DNA of 7,984 nucleotides. Source: an uncultured Kouleothrix sp. (lineage in GTDB: Bacteria > Chloroflexota > Chloroflexia > Chloroflexales > Roseiflexaceae). Below are positions 6,026-7,984 of the stretch, one piece after another. The stretch covers positions 1 through 7,984 of the forward strand of contig CALLYN010000931.1 in NCBI GenBank assembly GCA_937858455.1, read 5' to 3'. The position numbers and the translations under genes were made by a program. Position 1 is the first letter of the stretch, and every line of letters begins with the position of its first letter. The notes below the pieces were generated by a model. That model did not search any database. It was not told the origin of the DNA and saw only the letters and a program-made list of their open reading frames with translations.

Positions 6026-6045
6026 CAGACTTTGACATCGCCCTA

Positions 6046-6054
6046 GTTGCAGCT
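6046..6054 (+). repeat. Right target-site duplication of the 153-bp element
   Basis: This second exact copy of GTTGCAGCT directly follows the right terminal repeat. It lies about 29 bp upstream of the glcF extended -10 promoter, so the insertion did not break the promoter core. Confidence 0.7.
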
Positions 6055-6082
6055 TATTGCGAATACGCGCGCGGTGCAAATA

Positions 6083-6091
6083 TGGTATAGT
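6083..6091 (+). promoter_or_regulatory. Extended -10 promoter for glcF
   Basis: TGGTATAGT matches the extended -10 pattern (TG, one base, TATAAT-like TATAGT at 6086-6091). No good -35 is found at 16-18 bp, and TTGCGA at 6057-6062 is too far. Transcription would start near 6098, leaving a leader of about 53 bases. Confidence 0.6.
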
Positions 6092-6113
6092 AGGGCATCC
6101 ACGGAGTGCCCTA
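6091..6113. promoter_or_regulatory. Palindromic operator candidate over the glcF transcription start
   Basis: TAGGGCA (6091-6097) and TGCCCTA (6107-6113) are perfect 7-bp arms separated by 9 bases, starting at the last base of the -10 box. The position suits a repressor site covering +1, or a hairpin at the very 5' end of the mRNA. The binding protein is unknown. Confidence 0.45.
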
Positions 6114-6150
6114 GAGTGCTGACCTGCGCTACTATATCGTGAGGAAGCCA

Positions 6151-7479
6151 ATGATTGCCGAAACCTCCATCGGCGTCGCGCGCGTCCCATTCGCAGGGGC
6201 CGATACGCCCAGCGATGCTGTTATCAACACCTGCGTTCACTGTGGCCTGTGCCTGGCGTCGTGCCCGACCTACCGCGAAACTGGGCTGGAGATGTTTTCG
6301 CCGCGCGGCCGCATCTATTTAATGAAGGGCGTTGCCGACGGCCGGATCGGCATGGAGAGCGACGTCTTCCAGGAGCAGATGAGCGCGTGCCTGAACTGCC
6401 GCGCCTGTGAGGCGGTGTGCCCGAGTGGCGTGCAGTACGGCCAGATCCTTGAGGCCTCGCGCGCGCAGATCGAGCAGGCGCGCGACGAGGGCCGGCTGGC
6501 GCCGCATCCCTGGCCGGTGAAGCTCTTGCGCGGCGGTGTGTTCGGCGTGATGTTCAAGCGCCTTGAGCTGTTCCGCGCGTTCTCGCGGCTTATGTGGCTG
6601 TACCAGCGTAGCGGCGCCCAGGCGATTGCGCGGCGCAGCGGGCTGCTGAAGGCGCTGGGCCTGGAGGCTACTGAGACGCTGCTGCCGCCGATCAGCGTTC
6701 GCTTTGTCGAGCCGCAGGGCCAGGTGTACACAGCGGCAGGGCCGGCGCGCTACCACGTGGCGCTGCTGGCCGGCTGCATCATGTCGACGGCGTTTGCCGA
6801 GGTGCATGAGGCGACCATCCGCGTGCTGCGCAAGAATGGCTGCGAGGTGCTGCTGCCGCCCGACCAGGGGTGCTGCGGCGCGCTGCATGTGCACGGCGGC
6901 GACATGGACGGCGGACGCGAGCTGGCGCGCCGTAATATCGCGGCCTTCGAGGGGCTGGGCGTTGACGCGATTATTGTGAATGCGGCCGGCTGCGGATCGA
7001 CCATGAAGGAGTACGGCCACCTGCTGCACGACGACCCGGCCTGGGCCGAGCGCGCGCGCGCGTTCGCGGCCAAGGTGAAGGACGTGAGCGAATTTCTAGC
7101 CGGTATCGAGCTGAACACTCGTGATATGCGCCCGGTGAACGCGACTATTACCTACCAAGAGCCGTGCCACCTGGCCCACGCCCAGCGCATCAGCGCGCAG
7201 CCGCGCAAGCTGCTGCGGGCCATCCCCGGCGTGACGCTCAAGGAGATGGCCGAGTCGTCGCTGTGCTGCGGCAGCGCCGGCGTGTATAACGTCACGCAGC
7301 CGGCTATGGCCGAGCAGCTGGGCAATCGTAAGCTCGACAATGCCGAGGCCACCAGCGCCGATATTCTGGTGACGGCCAACCCTGGCTGCCACCTGCAGCT
7401 CGCCGGCGGGCTGCGCCGCCGCGGCAGCACAATGCGCGTGCGGCATATCGTCGAGATCCTCGACCAGGCGTACCAATAA
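6151..7479 (+). CDS. glcF: Glycolate oxidase iron-sulfur subunit (GlcF-like, two [4Fe-4S] motifs and two CCG domains)
   Basis: This 442-residue protein is the electron-transfer subunit of glycolate (or related 2-hydroxyacid/D-lactate) oxidase. It is expected to pass electrons from the flavin subunit to the quinone pool at the cytoplasmic face. Two ferredoxin-type motifs are intact: CVHCGLCLASCP (Cys28, 31, 34, 38) and CLNCRACEAVCP (Cys80, 83, 86, 90). Two cysteine-rich CCG domains follow, the first with Cys209, CCG at 241-243 and Cys281, the second with Cys339, CCG at 372-374 and Cys413. Length and order match GlcF rather than LutA/LldE (shorter) or GlpC. The ATG at 6151 is chosen because GAGG at 6141-6144 lies 6 bases upstream; an in-frame GTG at 6139 lacks a ribosome binding site. 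No glcD or glcE adjoins: a hairpin-element region lies upstream and a glycosyltransferase downstream. A D-lactate dehydrogenase partner is the main alternative. Confidence 0.92.
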   Translation: MIAETSIGVARVPFAGADTPSDAVINTCVHCGLCLASCPTYRETGLEMFSPRGRIYLMKGVADGRIGMESDVFQEQMSACLNCRACEAVCPSGVQYGQILEASRAQIEQARDEGRLAPHPWPVKLLRGGVFGVMFKRLELFRAFSRLMWLYQRSGAQAIARRSGLLKALGLEATETLLPPISVRFVEPQGQVYTAAGPARYHVALLAGCIMSTAFAEVHEATIRVLRKNGCEVLLPPDQGCCGALHVHGGDMDGGRELARRNIAAFEGLGVDAIIVNAAGCGSTMKEYGHLLHDDPAWAERARAFAAKVKDVSEFLAGIELNTRDMRPVNATITYQEPCHLAHAQRISAQPRKLLRAIPGVTLKEMAESSLCCGSAGVYNVTQPAMAEQLGNRKLDNAEATSADILVTANPGCHLQLAGGLRRRGSTMRVRHIVEILDQAYQ

Positions 7480-7545
7480 CGGCATGCGCACGGCAACGCG
7501 GGGTTGCTTCAAACCGGCCAGGTAGCCTGCAGCGGCGGATTGTGT

Positions 7546-7579
7546 GCGGGCGGCTGCCCCGCGCATATTTGCCGCCCGC
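7546..7579. repeat. GC-rich inverted repeat upstream of the glycosyltransferase
   Basis: GCGGGCGGC (7546-7554) and GCCGCCCGC (7571-7579) are perfect 9-bp arms with a 16-base loop. The right arm overlaps the -35 box of the downstream promoter. It could end glcF transcription (though no T-run follows) or be a regulator site. Confidence 0.45.
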
Positions 7580-7597
7580 GCGCCGCTGCGGTAGAAT
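7569..7597 (+). promoter_or_regulatory. Promoter for the glycosyltransferase gene
   Basis: TTGCCG (7569-7574), a 17-bp spacer and TAGAAT (7592-7597) fit a sigma-70-type promoter. Transcription would start near 7604, about 60 bases before the gene. Confidence 0.65.
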
Positions 7598-7663
7598 GCG
7601 CCCCAACGATTGCCTAGCGCGGCGCGAGCGCGCATCCGCCGCCGGCAATAGTCACGGAGGGAC

Positions 7664-7984
7664 GTGGTTTTGGCCGAGCGCATCCTCATGATCGCCCCGA
7701 CGAGCTTTTTCGCCGACTACGGCTGCCATATTCGGATCTGGCAGGAAGCCCGCGCGCTGCAGAAGCTGGGCCACCGGGTGGTGATCGCCACGTACCATAA
7801 TGGCGACGACATGCCCGGCTTCGAGATCCGGCGCTCGTGGGATGTACCCTGGCTGAAGCGCGCCATGGTCGGCTCGTCGCGCCATAAAATCTACCTCGAC
7901 GCCGCGCTCTCGTACCGCGCGCTCGAAACCGGGCTGCGCATGCGCCCGACGGTGATCCACGCGCACCTGCACGAGGGCGCGCTG
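7664..7984 (+). CDS. Family 4-like glycosyltransferase (partial, C-terminus beyond window)
   Basis: These 107 N-terminal codons run off the window end. The protein begins LAERILMIAPTSFFADYGCHIRI, followed by WQEARALQKLGHRVVIATYH and, near the end, TVIHAHLHEGAL. This is the pattern of the N-terminal Rossmann domain of GT-B glycosyltransferases of the GT4 type: a hydrophobic first strand, a Gly-x-x-x-x-x donor/acceptor loop, an amphipathic helix with LxxxGHxVxV, and an HxH strand. The donor-binding C-terminal EX7E domain is not in the window, so sugar and acceptor cannot be inferred. GGAGG at 7656-7660 serves either GTG at 7664 (3-base spacing) or TTG at 7670 (9-base spacing); the latter has better spacing. 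It has its own promoter and is probably part of a cell-surface glycan or glycolipid pathway. Confidence 0.8.
   Translation, partial: MVLAERILMIAPTSFFADYGCHIRIWQEARALQKLGHRVVIATYHNGDDMPGFEIRRSWDVPWLKRAMVGSSRHKIYLDAALSYRALETGLRMRPTVIHAHLHEGAL

Larger units (their letters stand above)
5893..6045. mobile_element. 153-bp MITE-like element with 18-bp terminal inverted repeats and target-site duplication
   Basis: The left end TAGGGCGACGGTAAAGTC (5893-5910) and the reverse complement of 6028-6045 (TAGGGCGATGTCAAAGTC) match at 15 of 18 positions, with the outer 8 identical. The element is flanked by 9-bp direct repeats GTTGCAGCT, the hallmark of transposition. It has no transposase gene and is filled with hairpins: 5924-5950, a 22-bp perfect stem at 5957-6003, and 6011-6025. 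I read it as a non-autonomous insertion moved by a transposase encoded elsewhere. The family cannot be named from the ends alone. Confidence 0.78.

Noticed and set aside
7493..7507. Terminator right after glcF (GCAAC-N5-GTTGC)
   Set aside because: The stem is only 5 bp and is followed by TTC rather than a T-run, which is too weak to call.
1..7984. CRISPR array, rRNA, tRNA or prophage genes
   Set aside because: No regularly spaced repeats, rRNA-like blocks, complete tRNA folds or phage-type genes were seen.

Overview
This GC-rich 8 kb bacterial window looks like chromosomal DNA of a Chloroflexota-type organism. The phylum is my inference from the overall look of the proteins and the high-GC codon use. 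Nothing in the window is diagnostic.

Left block, minus strand, read right to left. It starts with rpmG (ribosomal protein L33, C-minus form), which has its own promoter and a hairpin terminator. A small unrecognised membrane-anchored or secreted protein follows. Then comes a single tatA with a consensus promoter (TTGACA, 16 bp, TATAAT) and its own terminator. Last is a closely spaced set: obgE (ribosome-associated GTPase), a WbaP-type polyprenyl-phosphate sugar-1-phosphate transferase, and the N-terminal part of a UDP-glucuronate decarboxylase (UDP-xylose synthase type) cut by the window edge. The last two begin an exopolysaccharide or surface-glycan locus that continues to the left.

Right block, plus strand. 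An OmpR/PhoB-type response regulator has a receiver domain without the phosphoacceptor aspartate (Glu52 instead), and no histidine kinase is visible. A 514-bp non-coding stretch follows with two adjacent mobile-element-like structures. The first is a 180-bp imperfect palindrome with inverted ends and a near-perfect central hairpin. The second is a 153-bp element with 18-bp terminal inverted repeats, a 22-bp perfect internal hairpin and a flanking 9-bp direct repeat that looks like a target-site duplication. Next is glcF (glycolate oxidase iron-sulfur subunit) without glcD or glcE beside it, with an extended -10 promoter and a 7+7 bp palindrome over the expected transcription start. The window ends inside a family 4-like glycosyltransferase that has its own promoter.

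The genes do not form one system. Sugar-polymer functions lie at both edges, around housekeeping genes (obgE, tatA, rpmG) and a respiratory glycolate/lactate-type oxidase subunit. I found no complete new defence or biosynthetic system. The most unusual material is the non-canonical response regulator and the pair of hairpin-rich elements between it and glcF.
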